64,000 nt of DNA, from the NCBI RefSeq assembly GCF_052048155.1, contig NZ_JBNAIK010000004.1:1-64000 (forward strand), written 5' to 3'. Below the pieces are notes generated by a model. It was not told the origin of the DNA. It saw only the letters and a list, made by a program, of their open reading frames with translations, and searched no databases. The DNA is from HIMB114 sp052048155. Lineage in GTDB: Bacteria; Pseudomonadota; Alphaproteobacteria; Pelagibacterales; Pelagibacteraceae. Made by a program: the position numbers and the translations under genes. How positions within the stretch are numbered: the first letter of the stretch is position 1; every line of letters begins with the position of its first letter. Below are positions 16,847 to 26,042 of this stretch, one piece after another.

Positions 16847-18148
16847 ATGATTAAAAAGTTTTTACCTAAAACTTTATTTTTTAGATATTTTCTTATCATA
16901 ATAGCACCCGTAATTTTATTTCAGATTTTGCTTTCTGTTGTTTTCTTTGACAGTCTATGGCTGAAAACAAATAAAGGCTTAGTTAATTCTTTATCAGATG
17001 AAATTGTAACCTTCATTAAGTTATATGAAAATGAAAAAGATACAGAAAAAAAAGGAATAATTCTAAAAGCATTTCAAGATAGTCAACCTTATGTAATAAA
17101 GGTATCGGTTGGAAAAATATATCAAGAACCAAATTATTCCAAATTTGCTTTTTATGACAGGTTGCTAAATGAAGAGTTTCAAAAAAATTTAAATTATAAA
17201 TTTTGGTTTAATACCAAAATACATAAAGATTATGTTAAAATTTTAGTAGAATTTAATAATCAAATAATTGATTTAATTGTACCTAAATCAAGAATAAGAA
17301 ATACTTCAGGAAGAATTTTTCTACTCTGGATACTAGTTCCAGCTTTTTTACTCATTATAATTTCCTTATTATTTTTAAGAAACCAAATTAGACCAATAAC
17401 AAACTTGGCTTCTGCAGCTGAGAAATTCGGAAAAGGTCAATATGTTGCCGAAACAAAGCCATCTGGAGCAATAGAAATTAGAAAAGCAATAAATGAATTT
17501 GAAAAAATGAAACAACGAATATTAAGGCATATTAGCCAAAGAACATCTATGCTTTCGGGAATAAGTCATGACTTAAAAACACCATTAACAAGATTAAAAC
17601 TACAAATAGAAATTTTAAATAAAGATGGAAAATTAAATAAAATAAAAGAAGACGTAAACGAAATGCAGAAAATGATTACTGATTATTTAGATTACTCAAC
17701 ATCACAATCTGAATTATCCTCAAATAAATTTAATTTATCAATTATGTTAAATGAAATTTTCCATAAATTTAGTGGTTCAAAAATAAAACTTGATTGTAAT
17801 AAAAATTATTTTCTCACAGGCAGACAACACCTAATTAAAAGATGCATTCTCAATGTTGTTGAGAATGCTTTGAAATATGGTAATTCAGTAGAAATAAAGG
17901 TTAAGGATACTAAAGATAAAGTAGTAATTATAATCGATGATGACGGTCCAGGAATTCCAGATCGCGAAAAGGAAAGAGTTTTAAGACCATTTTATAGATT
18001 AGATAAAAGCAGAACTTCAAGCTCTGGGAGTGTCGGACTTGGATTATCAATTGTACAAGATATCGTCAATTCTCATGGTGGACAAATAGAGCTTCAGGAC
18101 AATCCTAAAGGCTCTGGCTTAAGAGTAAATTTAATATTCCCATCATAA
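16847..18148 (+). CDS. EnvZ-like sensor histidine kinase
   Basis: Membrane histidine kinase of 433 residues. Two membrane helices (about 10-32 and 155-178) flank a periplasmic loop of about 120 residues. A HAMP linker follows (RNQIRPITNLASAAEKFGKG), then the H-box GISHDLKTPLTRLK with the phosphorylated His near 245, and the ATPase domain with N-box (NVVENALKYG), G1 (DDDGPGIP) and G2 (VGLGLSI). Organisation and H-box are those of EnvZ-type kinases. It begins right after the response-regulator stop and is its likely cognate partner. Confidence 0.9.
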   Translation: MIKKFLPKTLFFRYFLIIIAPVILFQILLSVVFFDSLWLKTNKGLVNSLSDEIVTFIKLYENEKDTEKKGIILKAFQDSQPYVIKVSVGKIYQEPNYSKFAFYDRLLNEEFQKNLNYKFWFNTKIHKDYVKILVEFNNQIIDLIVPKSRIRNTSGRIFLLWILVPAFLLIIISLLFLRNQIRPITNLASAAEKFGKGQYVAETKPSGAIEIRKAINEFEKMKQRILRHISQRTSMLSGISHDLKTPLTRLKLQIEILNKDGKLNKIKEDVNEMQKMITDYLDYSTSQSELSSNKFNLSIMLNEIFHKFSGSKIKLDCNKNYFLTGRQHLIKRCILNVVENALKYGNSVEIKVKDTKDKVVIIIDDDGPGIPDREKERVLRPFYRLDKSRTSSSGSVGLGLSIVQDIVNSHGGQIELQDNPKGSGLRVNLIFPS

Positions 18149-18924
18149 TGTTTGTTAATAATTTTGATCCAGTTGCTTTTGAATTTTTTGGATTTGCTAT
18201 TAGATGGTACTCTTTGGCATATATCTTTGGTTTAGTATTCGCAATTCAATATGGAAAGTATTTAATTAAAAATAATCATTATTTTAATTTTGAACCTAAA
18301 ATACTCGACGACTATCTACCATTTGCAATTATTGGAATAATTATTGGAGGAAGGATTGGCTATGTATTATTTTATGATTTTCAATTTTACTTAACTAATC
18401 CAATTGAAATATTCTATGTTTGGCGTGGTGGCATGTCTTTTCATGGAGGTCTTATTGGAGTTATTTTAATTTCAATTTATTTTTCAAAAATTAAAAATTT
18501 AAAATTTTTAATTTTTACGGATTTGTTAGCCATCATTACTCCAATTGGCCTTTTTTTAGGAAGAATAGCAAATTTTATAAATTCAGAGCTAATCGGTTCA
18601 CCCAGTAATTTGCCTTGGTCTGTAATTTTTATAAAAATAGATCAAATACCACGACACCCATCGCAACTTTACGAAGCTATTCTTGAGGGGCTAGTATTAT
18701 TTTTAATTTTAAATCTAATCTATAAAATTAAAAAAACTACAGGTTTTGTATCCGCCTCTTTCTTAATTTTTTACAGTTGTTTTAGAATTTTTGCTGAGCA
18801 ATTTAGGTTACCAGATGAACATCTGGGCTATATATTTGGATTGTTTAGCATGGGAACAATTTTAAGTTTATTTATTTTATCATTAGGATTGATACTTATA
18901 GTTAATGTTAAAAATAATAAATAA
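18148..18924 (+). CDS. lgt: Prolipoprotein diacylglyceryl transferase
   Basis: Inner-membrane enzyme that adds diacylglycerol from phosphatidylglycerol to the lipobox Cys of prolipoproteins. The 258 residues have about seven hydrophobic helices, the substrate-binding GGMSFHGGLIGV (near 94) and the Lgt signature GRIANFINSELIG (near 138). The C-terminal HPSQLYEA and FRIFAEQFRLPD are also typical. The start overlaps the kinase stop by one base (TAATG) and the end overlaps the next gene by 20 bases. The lgt, MidA-type methyltransferase and pgeF order is common in alphaproteobacteria. Confidence 0.95.
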   Translation: MFVNNFDPVAFEFFGFAIRWYSLAYIFGLVFAIQYGKYLIKNNHYFNFEPKILDDYLPFAIIGIIIGGRIGYVLFYDFQFYLTNPIEIFYVWRGGMSFHGGLIGVILISIYFSKIKNLKFLIFTDLLAIITPIGLFLGRIANFINSELIGSPSNLPWSVIFIKIDQIPRHPSQLYEAILEGLVLFLILNLIYKIKKTTGFVSASFLIFYSCFRIFAEQFRLPDEHLGYIFGLFSMGTILSLFILSLGLILIVNVKNNK

Positions 18925-19933
18925 TTTAAAGAAAAAAAAAATACCATTAGATGATTACATTAATACTTGTCTATACAAATATAAATCTAGTTACTACGAA
19001 AAGAAAAAAATATTTGGACCCAGAGGCGACTTTATTACATCGCCATATATTTCAAGTATATTTGGAGAAATTATAGCAATTTATATAACTAATTTTTTTT
19101 TAGAAAAAAAATTATATAGTTTTTCAATTCTTGAAATTGGTGCTGGAGAAGGTGTAATGGCAAGAGATATCATTGATACTATTAATAAATTTAAAAATAT
19201 TAACTTCTCATATTTTATATTAGAAAAAAGTGAAAATTTAAAAAAGAAACAAAAAAAAAATTTAAATAAACTTAAAGTTAATTGGATAAAATCACTTGAT
19301 GATTTAAAATGCAAAAACTTATTTATAGTATCAAATGAACTTTTAGATGCATTTCCAATCAAGCATTTAAAAAAAATTAAAAATGATTGGTATGAAAAAT
19401 ATGTATGCTATGACAATAATAAAAATAAGATTATTTCAGAATATGCTAAACTCAAAAACAAAAATCAAAAAATTTTCAAACTAGTAAGTAAGAATAATGA
19501 TTTTATTGAATTTTCACCATTAGTAATTCAATTTTTAAATCAAATTATAAAAGTCTTAAAAAAAAATAAAAATAATTGTTTTTTAACTTTTGACTATGGT
19601 TACCAAGATAATAAATTTAAAAATACACTACAAGGACTAAAAGATCATAAAAAAGTAAGTATTTTTGAAGATCCTGGAAATGTTGATATAACCTACCTAA
19701 TCAACTTTAATTTAATAAAAAAAATTTTTAACAACAAATCCTTTAATAACATAATTATGTCTCAATCAGAGTTTTTAACTAGGGCTGGGATTATTGAAAG
19801 GTTGAGGCAAGCAACTAATATTTTAACCTCTGAAAAAGATAAATTAAAACTAGAGATGTCAGTAGATAGACTAATTCATCCTAAGAAAATGGGGAGTTTA
19901 TTTAAATGTTTAATTGTTACTAATGCAAATTAA
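18905..19933 (+). CDS. SAM-dependent methyltransferase, MidA/NDUFAF7 type (COG1565)
   Basis: A 342-residue class I methyltransferase homologous to mitochondrial NDUFAF7 (MidA), which methylates an arginine of a complex I subunit during assembly. Diagnostic segments are GPRGDFITSPYIS near 40, the SAM-binding loop LEIGAGEGVMARDI near 73, SNELLDAFPIKHL near 142, and FDYGYQ near 229. A bacterial complex I target is a reasonable inference but not shown here. It overlaps lgt by 20 bases and pgeF by 11. Confidence 0.85.
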   Translation: MLKIINNLKKKKIPLDDYINTCLYKYKSSYYEKKKIFGPRGDFITSPYISSIFGEIIAIYITNFFLEKKLYSFSILEIGAGEGVMARDIIDTINKFKNINFSYFILEKSENLKKKQKKNLNKLKVNWIKSLDDLKCKNLFIVSNELLDAFPIKHLKKIKNDWYEKYVCYDNNKNKIISEYAKLKNKNQKIFKLVSKNNDFIEFSPLVIQFLNQIIKVLKKNKNNCFLTFDYGYQDNKFKNTLQGLKDHKKVSIFEDPGNVDITYLINFNLIKKIFNNKSFNNIIMSQSEFLTRAGIIERLRQATNILTSEKDKLKLEMSVDRLIHPKKMGSLFKCLIVTNAN

Positions 19934-20687
19934 GTCTCAAAAATTATCTAAAGTTAAAAATATTTCTCATGGTTTTTTTTCAAAAAAAGGAGGTTGCTCC
20001 AAGGGTATTTATGAGTCTTTGAACTGTGGTTTAGGATCAAAAGATAAAAAAATAAATGTCATCAAAAATATTGAAGTTATTAAAAAAAAATTTAGCTGTA
20101 ATAACATAAATTTATTAAATCAAATCCATAGTAACAAAATAATACATTTGAAGAGAAAAAATAAAAATATAAGACTTGGATATGCCGATGGTATTTTTAC
20201 TTCATTAAATAAAATTATTATTGGAGTATTAACTGCAGACTGTGTTCCTATACTTTTTTCATCAAGATGTGGAAAATTTATTTGTGCTGTACATGGAGGT
20301 TGGAGGGGTTTGCATAAAAATATCATAAAAAATGCTTTAAAATTATTTATAAAAAATAAAATAAAAAAAAAAGATATCATTTGCGCTATCGGACCGTGTA
20401 TTGGATTTAAAAGCTATGAGGTAAAATCAGATTTTAAAAGCAAAATAATAAACAAAAATAGCAAATATCAAAAATTGTTTAAAATGAAAAAAGACAAGTT
20501 ATTCTTTAATATTAAACAATACGCATTTACAAAATTAATTGAGCAAAAGATAAGTAGAAAAAATATTCAAATGATTGATAAGGATACATACTCAAGTCCT
20601 AAATTTTTTTTTAGTTTTAGGAGATCTGTGCATAAAAAAGAAGATGATTATGGAAGAAACATTTCAGTCATAGTAAAAGATTCGTAA
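19923..20687 (+). CDS. pgeF: Purine nucleoside phosphorylase YfiH/LACC1 family
   Basis: Member of the multicopper-oxidase-like DUF152 family (YfiH, PgeF, human LACC1), known for purine nucleoside phosphorylase/adenosine deaminase activity and, in E. coli, for removing mis-incorporated L-Ser from peptidoglycan precursors. The zinc-site motifs are present: LNQIHSNKI (His), TADCVPILF (Cys) and CAVHGGWRGL (His), plus IGPCIG. I choose the ATG at 19923; a TTG three codons upstream is possible. Length 254, as expected. Confidence 0.9.
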   Translation: MQIKSQKLSKVKNISHGFFSKKGGCSKGIYESLNCGLGSKDKKINVIKNIEVIKKKFSCNNINLLNQIHSNKIIHLKRKNKNIRLGYADGIFTSLNKIIIGVLTADCVPILFSSRCGKFICAVHGGWRGLHKNIIKNALKLFIKNKIKKKDIICAIGPCIGFKSYEVKSDFKSKIINKNSKYQKLFKMKKDKLFFNIKQYAFTKLIEQKISRKNIQMIDKDTYSSPKFFFSFRRSVHKKEDDYGRNISVIVKDS

Positions 20688-20690
20688 TTC

Positions 20691-21623
20691 ATGAAAATAA
20701 TATCTTGTACTAATAACGTTAGCCTATCAAAAGATATCGCAAAAAAATTAGGAAAAAAACTTGTTGATACAAAAATTACAAGATTTGCTGATGGTGAAGT
20801 CTATGTTGAAATTAATGAAAATATGAGAGGTCAGGATGTTTTTGTCATTCAGAGTACATCTACACCTGTCAATGATAGTATCATGGAATTATTAATTTGT
20901 GTTGATGCTTTAAGAAGAGCATCAGCAAAAAGTATTACTGCAGTACTTCCTTATTTTGCTTATGCGAGACAAGATCGTAAAGTGACACCAAGATCGCCAA
21001 TTAGTGCTAAGTTATTTGCTAATCTATTAATTGGATCTGGTGTAAATCGTATTCTTACAATGGACTTGCACGCTAATCAAATCCAAGGATTTTTTGATAT
21101 TCCAGTTGATAATTTATTTGCTGCTCCAACATTTGTAGGGCACATAAAAAAATATATTAAATCAAAAAATATAGTTTGTGTTGCGCCTGATGTGGGTGGG
21201 GTTGAAAGAGCAAGGGCAATAGGTAAAAGATTATCTGCAGATCTTGCCATAATTGATAAGAGAAGGTCAGGCCCTGGAAAATCAGAAGTTATGAATGTAA
21301 TTGGAAATGTAAAAAATAAAACCTGTATAATTATTGATGATTTAGTAGATAGTGGTGGTACAATTGTAAATGCAGCTACTGCTTTAAAAAATAAAGGTGC
21401 AAAAGATGTTTATGCTTATGTTGTACACGGAGTGCTTACTGGAGAAGCCGTAAAAAAAATAAATAAATCAAAAATTAAAAAATTTGTAATTTCAAATTCA
21501 ATTTTGAATGATAAAAAAATCGGGCGATCAGCAAAATTTCAAATTATCAATGTGGGCACTTTACTTGCTGAGGCAATTAAACGTATTTCTATATCAAAAT
21601 CTGTTTCAAAACTGTTTAAATAG
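20691..21623 (+). CDS. prs: Ribose-phosphate pyrophosphokinase
   Basis: Makes PRPP from ribose 5-phosphate and ATP for purine, pyrimidine, histidine and tryptophan synthesis. The 310 residues show RFADGEVYVEI near 32, the ATP-binding flexible loop YFAYARQDRK near 92, MDLHANQIQGFF near 126, and the PRPP-binding loop IIIDDLVDSGGT near 213. Normal length and complete. It follows pgeF by 3 bases and is followed by an inverted repeat before rplY. Confidence 0.97.
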   Translation: MKIISCTNNVSLSKDIAKKLGKKLVDTKITRFADGEVYVEINENMRGQDVFVIQSTSTPVNDSIMELLICVDALRRASAKSITAVLPYFAYARQDRKVTPRSPISAKLFANLLIGSGVNRILTMDLHANQIQGFFDIPVDNLFAAPTFVGHIKKYIKSKNIVCVAPDVGGVERARAIGKRLSADLAIIDKRRSGPGKSEVMNVIGNVKNKTCIIIDDLVDSGGTIVNAATALKNKGAKDVYAYVVHGVLTGEAVKKINKSKIKKFVISNSILNDKKIGRSAKFQIINVGTLLAEAIKRISISKSVSKLFK

Positions 21624-21629
21624 GTCATT

Positions 21630-21676
21630 TTTTTACAATAAATCTCACTTGTCTTTTTTATACTTTATTGTAAAAA
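21630..21676. repeat. Perfect 13-base inverted repeat between prs and rplY
   Basis: TTTTTACAATAAA (21630-21642) and its exact reverse complement TTTATTGTAAAAA (21664-21676) flank a 21-base loop, filling most of the prs-rplY gap. It lacks a following U-run, so it is not a classic terminator in this direction. Possible roles are a weak bidirectional terminator, an operator, or a structured leader for rplY. Confidence 0.6.
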
Positions 21677-21686
21677 CCTGCCAATC

Positions 21687-22394
21687 ATGAGTTCAGAAAA
21701 CAATACTATAGAAGCTTTAGTAAGATCAACAAAAACTAAATCAGAGCTTAACAAACTTAGATCTGAAGGATTTGTACCAGGAATATTATATGGTGATATT
21801 GATAAGAATATTAATTTAAGCGTTAAAAAAAGCACTTTAGATCATTTTTTAAAAACAACAAATTTCAAAAGTAAAGTATTTAAAATTAATTTAGATGGAA
21901 AAGAGTATGAGGTATTGCCGAGAGATATAGAGTTCGAAAACATCTCTAATCAACCAATTCATGTTGATTTCCAAAAACTATCAGCCAACACTAAAGTTAT
22001 CGTTTGGATTCCAGTGAAGTTTTTAAACGAAGAGACTTGTCCAGGATTAAAAATGGGAGGAGTGTTAAACATAGTGAGACGTAAAGTAGAACTTGATTGT
22101 CCTGCAGATAAAATTCCATCAGAATTGATTGTAGATTTAGCAAAAAGAGAAATTGGTGAAAGTATTCATATATCAGCAATTAATTTACCTGAAGGAGTTG
22201 TTCCTACGATTAAAGATAGAGACTTTACTATAGCCACAGTGGCTGCACCAACAGTAGTCAAAGAACCAGAGCCTGCTGCAGAAGGAGCTGAAGCTACAGC
22301 TGAGGGTGGCGAGGAAGAAAAAACTGAAGAAGCTAAATCTGGAGATGCTGATAAATCTGGTGAAGAAAAAAAAGAGAGCACTGACAAGAAATAA
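21687..22394 (+). CDS. rplY: 50S ribosomal protein L25/Ctc family
   Basis: 5S rRNA-binding ribosomal protein of the long (TL5/Ctc-like) form, 235 residues. The N-terminal L25 beta-barrel (about 1-95) includes EGFVPGILYG and LPRDIEF...IHVDF; the C-terminal beta domain runs to about 190. The last 45 residues are an acidic, Ala/Glu/Lys-rich low-complexity tail, commonly seen in alphaproteobacterial L25. The rplY-pth-ychF order is conserved. Its TAA overlaps the pth ATG (TAATG). Confidence 0.95.
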   Translation: MSSENNTIEALVRSTKTKSELNKLRSEGFVPGILYGDIDKNINLSVKKSTLDHFLKTTNFKSKVFKINLDGKEYEVLPRDIEFENISNQPIHVDFQKLSANTKVIVWIPVKFLNEETCPGLKMGGVLNIVRRKVELDCPADKIPSELIVDLAKREIGESIHISAINLPEGVVPTIKDRDFTIATVAAPTVVKEPEPAAEGAEATAEGGEEEKTEEAKSGDADKSGEEKKESTDKK

Positions 22395-22948
22395 TGTTCT
22401 TGTTGGCTGGCCTTGGTAATCCAGATCAAAAATATCAAAACAATCGACACAACGTTGGATTTGCGTTCCTAGACTTTCTAGTATCAGCGGAAAATTATAA
22501 AAAAAAATTTAAAGGTCTTCTTGCTGAAAAAGAAATAGATAGCCATAAAACATTTTTATTAAAACCAATGACATATATGAATTTATCTGGAGAATCTTTG
22601 TTTGAAATTAAAAAATTCTATAAACTTGATAATCAAAATATTTTTGTAATTCACGATGATTTGGATCTCGAGGTCGGTAAAATTAAAGTTAAAAATGGCG
22701 GTTCTAGTGGTGGTCATAATGGGATAGAATCTATCTCAGAACATATCGGTAATGATTTTAACCGAATTAGAATTGGGATCGGGCATCCGGGCGAAAAAAA
22801 TTTAGTTGATAATTATGTTTTAAATGATTTCAAAAAAGAAGAAGTTAAACTTATTGAAAATTCTTTTGTGTCTATAAAACAAAACTTTCAATTAGTATTT
22901 TTAAAAAAATTTGGCGAATTTTCAAGCAAGGTAAATAATATTATATGA
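22394..22948 (+). CDS. pth: Peptidyl-tRNA hydrolase
   Basis: Recycles peptidyl-tRNA released from stalled ribosomes. The 184 residues have the N-terminal LAGLGNPDQKYQNNRHNVGF with Asn and the catalytic His of RHNVG, KPMTYMNLSG near 56, HDDLDLEVGKIKVK near 92 and GGSSGGHNGIESI near 107. Complete and of standard length. Overlaps rplY by one base and ychF by 4 bases. Confidence 0.96.
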   Translation: MFLLAGLGNPDQKYQNNRHNVGFAFLDFLVSAENYKKKFKGLLAEKEIDSHKTFLLKPMTYMNLSGESLFEIKKFYKLDNQNIFVIHDDLDLEVGKIKVKNGGSSGGHNGIESISEHIGNDFNRIRIGIGHPGEKNLVDNYVLNDFKKEEVKLIENSFVSIKQNFQLVFLKKFGEFSSKVNNII

Positions 22949-24021
22949 GCTTTAAATGCGGAATAGTTGGTCTACCAAATGTTGGTAAATCAACAACTTT
23001 CAATGCTTTGACAAAATCTAAAAACGCTGAAGCAGCAAATTTTCCTTTTTGTACCATAGAGCCAAATGTTGGTGTAGTTGCAGTTCCAGACTCAAGGTTA
23101 GATAAAATATCTAAAATAGCAAAATCTGAAAAAGTAATTAATACATTGATTACCTTTGTTGATATTGCGGGACTAGTTGAGGGCGCATCTAAAGGAGAAG
23201 GTTTGGGAAATAAATTTTTATCACACATAAGAGAAGTGGATGCAATAGTACATTTATTAAGATGTTTTGACTCAGATGATATTCAAAATGTAAATAAGAC
23301 TGTTGATCCTAATCGTGATCTTGAAATTATTGAAACTGAGCTAATGTTAGCAGATTTAGAATCATTGGAAAAAAGATTAGACAAAAAGAAAAAAAATAAA
23401 TCTGAAAATGAAGAATTAGATAGCTTACTATCAAGCGCTATGGAGTTACTGAAAAAAGGTGATTCAATAAATCATCTAAGAGAAAAATTCGATGAGAAAA
23501 TTATCAATATGTCTAATTTATTGACGTTAAAACCAAAAATTATTGTCTGTAATACAGATGAGGGAAGTGTTGCAAAAGGAAATAAATATACGGAGAAAGT
23601 TTTAGAGAAAAACAAAAATAATGAGGTAGTACTAATATCCGCTGAAATAGAACAGCAAATTAACGATTTAAGTAATGCTGATGCAAAAGAATTTATGAAA
23701 GAAATTGGTTTAAGTGAAACTGGCTTAGATAGATTAATTAAATCTAGTTACAAATCACTAGACTTGTGTACTTACTTTACAGCAGGACCCCAAGAAACAA
23801 AAGCATGGACTGTAAAAAAAAATAGCAAAGCGCCAGATGCTGCTGCTGTAATACATACTGATTTTAAGAAAGGTTTCATTAAAGCTGAGGTTATTGCGTA
23901 TGAAGAGTATATTAAGTTTAATGGTGAGTCAGGGTGTAGAGATAATGGAAAATTAAGAATTGAAGGCAAAGATTATAAAGTTCAAGATGGTGATATCTTA
24001 CACTTTAGATTCAACACGTGA
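22945..24021 (+). CDS. ychF: Redox-regulated ATPase YchF (OLA1 family)
   Basis: Obg-related P-loop ATPase that binds ribosomes. The 358 residues contain the P-loop GLPNVGKSTTFNALT (from residue 8), the switch I region FPFCTIEPNVG, the G3 motif DIAGLVEGASKGEGLGN and an NTDE-like specificity motif near 198, then a coiled-coil segment (about 125-165) and a C-terminal TGS domain. The coding region runs 24 bases into the 3' end of petC on the other strand. Confidence 0.96.
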   Translation: MSFKCGIVGLPNVGKSTTFNALTKSKNAEAANFPFCTIEPNVGVVAVPDSRLDKISKIAKSEKVINTLITFVDIAGLVEGASKGEGLGNKFLSHIREVDAIVHLLRCFDSDDIQNVNKTVDPNRDLEIIETELMLADLESLEKRLDKKKKNKSENEELDSLLSSAMELLKKGDSINHLREKFDEKIINMSNLLTLKPKIIVCNTDEGSVAKGNKYTEKVLEKNKNNEVVLISAEIEQQINDLSNADAKEFMKEIGLSETGLDRLIKSSYKSLDLCTYFTAGPQETKAWTVKKNSKAPDAAAVIHTDFKKGFIKAEVIAYEEYIKFNGESGCRDNGKLRIEGKDYKVQDGDILHFRFNT

Positions 24022-24768
24022 CCAAATCTTTTTCATCGAAAAGAATACAAGAACACTAAAAATTAACAAATAAAGAATGGTTTTAAAGCCAATTCTTTTT
24101 CTCTTTTCTAAATGAGGCTCTGCCGCCCACGTTAGGAAAGCAGTTACATCTTGTGACATTTGAGAAACTGTAGCTTTCGTTCCGTCAGAATATTCTACGC
24201 TACCGTCGCTCAGCGGCGCAGCCATTCTAATTTTATTGCCCGCCATATATTTATTGTAGTAAACACCCTCCTCTATTTTCATATCTGAAGGTGGATTTTC
24301 ATAACCCATTAGAATTGAGTAAATATAATTAGCTCCACCAGATCTAGCTTTTACTAGCACTGACATATCTGGAGGATATGCACCACCATTAACAGCTCTT
24401 GCGGCTTTCTCATTTGGGTATGGACTGATAAATTTATCTTTTGGTAATCCAGCTCTCTCAAACATTTCTCCATCTTCATTTGGCCCATCTTTAACAGTAA
24501 ACCCGGCTGCAATTGCCTTTACTTCTGCATCTGAGAATTCAGGTCCACCTGTTTCACCTAGATTTCTATAACTTAGATATTTCATTGAATGACAAGATGC
24601 ACAAACTTCTTTATAAACTTGATAACCTCTTTGTAGTTGAGCCCTATCAAACTTTCCAAAAAAACCATTAAAAGACCAGTCTACTTTCATAGGCTTTTCT
24701 GCTTCACCTGCCGCAAATGAATTAAATGAAATTAAAATGGATACAAATATTGATAATAGTAATTTCAT
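23998..24768 (-). CDS. petC: Cytochrome c1 of the bc1 complex
   Basis: Heme subunit of ubiquinol-cytochrome c reductase, passing electrons to cytochrome c. The 256 residues start with a signal peptide (cleavage near SFA-AGEAE), carry the heme c site CASCH near 56-60, conserved MAAPLSDG with the axial-ligand Met region, and a C-terminal membrane anchor (KTILYLLIFSVLVFFSMKKIW). It lies one base after petB in the petABC operon. The 3' end overlaps ychF by 24 bases. Confidence 0.96.
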   Translation of the reverse strand: MKLLLSIFVSILISFNSFAAGEAEKPMKVDWSFNGFFGKFDRAQLQRGYQVYKEVCASCHSMKYLSYRNLGETGGPEFSDAEVKAIAAGFTVKDGPNEDGEMFERAGLPKDKFISPYPNEKAARAVNGGAYPPDMSVLVKARSGGANYIYSILMGYENPPSDMKIEEGVYYNKYMAGNKIRMAAPLSDGSVEYSDGTKATVSQMSQDVTAFLTWAAEPHLEKRKRIGFKTILYLLIFSVLVFFSMKKIWSRVESKV

Positions 24769-26034
24769 TTACTGAAGGTCTTTATCTATCTTTTTAGCAA
24801 AAGCAGGGTTGCCTGAGCCTGTAAATATTGGATCAGCAATACTTGTAGGTATTGGTTTTGTTTTTTCAGTGAAACCTAAAATCGGTAAAATAATTAAAAA
24901 ATGAGCAAAATAATAAACTGTTGCAACTCTACCAATTGCTACGTACATGCCCTCTGCAGGCATTGCACCGATATAACCTAGCACTAAAACATCTATCACT
25001 AATATCCAAAAAAACTGTTTATAAATTGGTCTAAAAACTGCTGACCTTACTTTAGATGTATCTAACCATGGGAGTGCTGCTAATATTAAAATTGCACTAA
25101 ACATTAAAATTACACCACCTAACTTATCTGGTACTGATCTTAAAATTGCATAAAATGGTAATAGATACCATTCTGGCACAATGTGCGCCGGTGTTACTAG
25201 TGGGTCTGCTTGTATGTAGTTATCTGAGTGACCTAAAACATTTGGTGCATAAAAAACAAAGCCTGCAAAAACTATCATAAAAATTACAAGTGCAAATAAA
25301 TCCTTAATTACAATGTATGGATGAAATGGAACTGTATCTGAACCATCTTTTTTTAAATCAATTCCAACTGGGTTATTGTTACCCGGAACATGTAGTGCCC
25401 AAATATGAAGTATTACTAAACCTAAAATTAAAAATGGTATTAAATAATGTAAACTAAAAAATCTAGTTAACGTTGGGTTGTCAACTGAGTAACCGCCCCA
25501 AAGCCATTGAGTAATACTTTCACCTACTAGCGGTATTGCACTAAATAAGTTTGTAATAACAGTAGCGCCCCAGAAACTCATCTGACCCCATGGCAAAACA
25601 TAACCCATGAATGCAGCCGCCATCATTAAAAGATAAATTAAAATACCTAAAATCCAAATTACTTCTCTTGGTGATTTGTATGAACCATAAAATAAAGCTC
25701 TAAAAATGTGAATGTAAACTGCTAAGAAAAACATTGATGCACCATTTGCATGGATATATCTAATTAACCAACCGTAATTCACATCTCTCATAATATGTTC
25801 TACGCTAGAAAAAGCTAAATCAGCATGCGCAGTGTAGTGCATAGCTAATACGATACCTGTTATAATTTGTGTAACTAAACAAAAAGTTAATATTCCACCA
25901 AATGTCCACCAATAATTTAAATTTTTAGGTGTTGGATACTGCATTAAGTGTCCATTAAATAATGTTAATAATGGAAGTCTTTCATCAAACCATCTTCCAA
26001 GAGCTGATGTAGGTTTATAATTTGTATCACTCAT
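24769..26034 (-). CDS. petB: Cytochrome b of the bc1 complex
   Basis: Membrane subunit with the two b hemes and the quinol oxidation and reduction sites. At 421 residues it is the fused (non-split) bacterial form with eight predicted helices. Heme ligands are seen in the paired-His helices (MHYTAH, YIHANGAS, HYLIPF, HIWALHVPG), and the Qo site carries PEWYLLPFYAILRS. It is the middle gene of petABC, with TAA/ATG abutting petC. Confidence 0.97.
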   Translation of the reverse strand: MSDTNYKPTSALGRWFDERLPLLTLFNGHLMQYPTPKNLNYWWTFGGILTFCLVTQIITGIVLAMHYTAHADLAFSSVEHIMRDVNYGWLIRYIHANGASMFFLAVYIHIFRALFYGSYKSPREVIWILGILIYLLMMAAAFMGYVLPWGQMSFWGATVITNLFSAIPLVGESITQWLWGGYSVDNPTLTRFFSLHYLIPFLILGLVILHIWALHVPGNNNPVGIDLKKDGSDTVPFHPYIVIKDLFALVIFMIVFAGFVFYAPNVLGHSDNYIQADPLVTPAHIVPEWYLLPFYAILRSVPDKLGGVILMFSAILILAALPWLDTSKVRSAVFRPIYKQFFWILVIDVLVLGYIGAMPAEGMYVAIGRVATVYYFAHFLIILPILGFTEKTKPIPTSIADPIFTGSGNPAFAKKIDKDLQ

Positions 26035-26042
26035 AGTTATTT

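Noticed and set aside
22166..22450. Minus-strand frame opposite the rplY tail
   Set aside because: Low-complexity Ser/Ala/Pro translation is the complement of the acidic L25 tail, not a gene.
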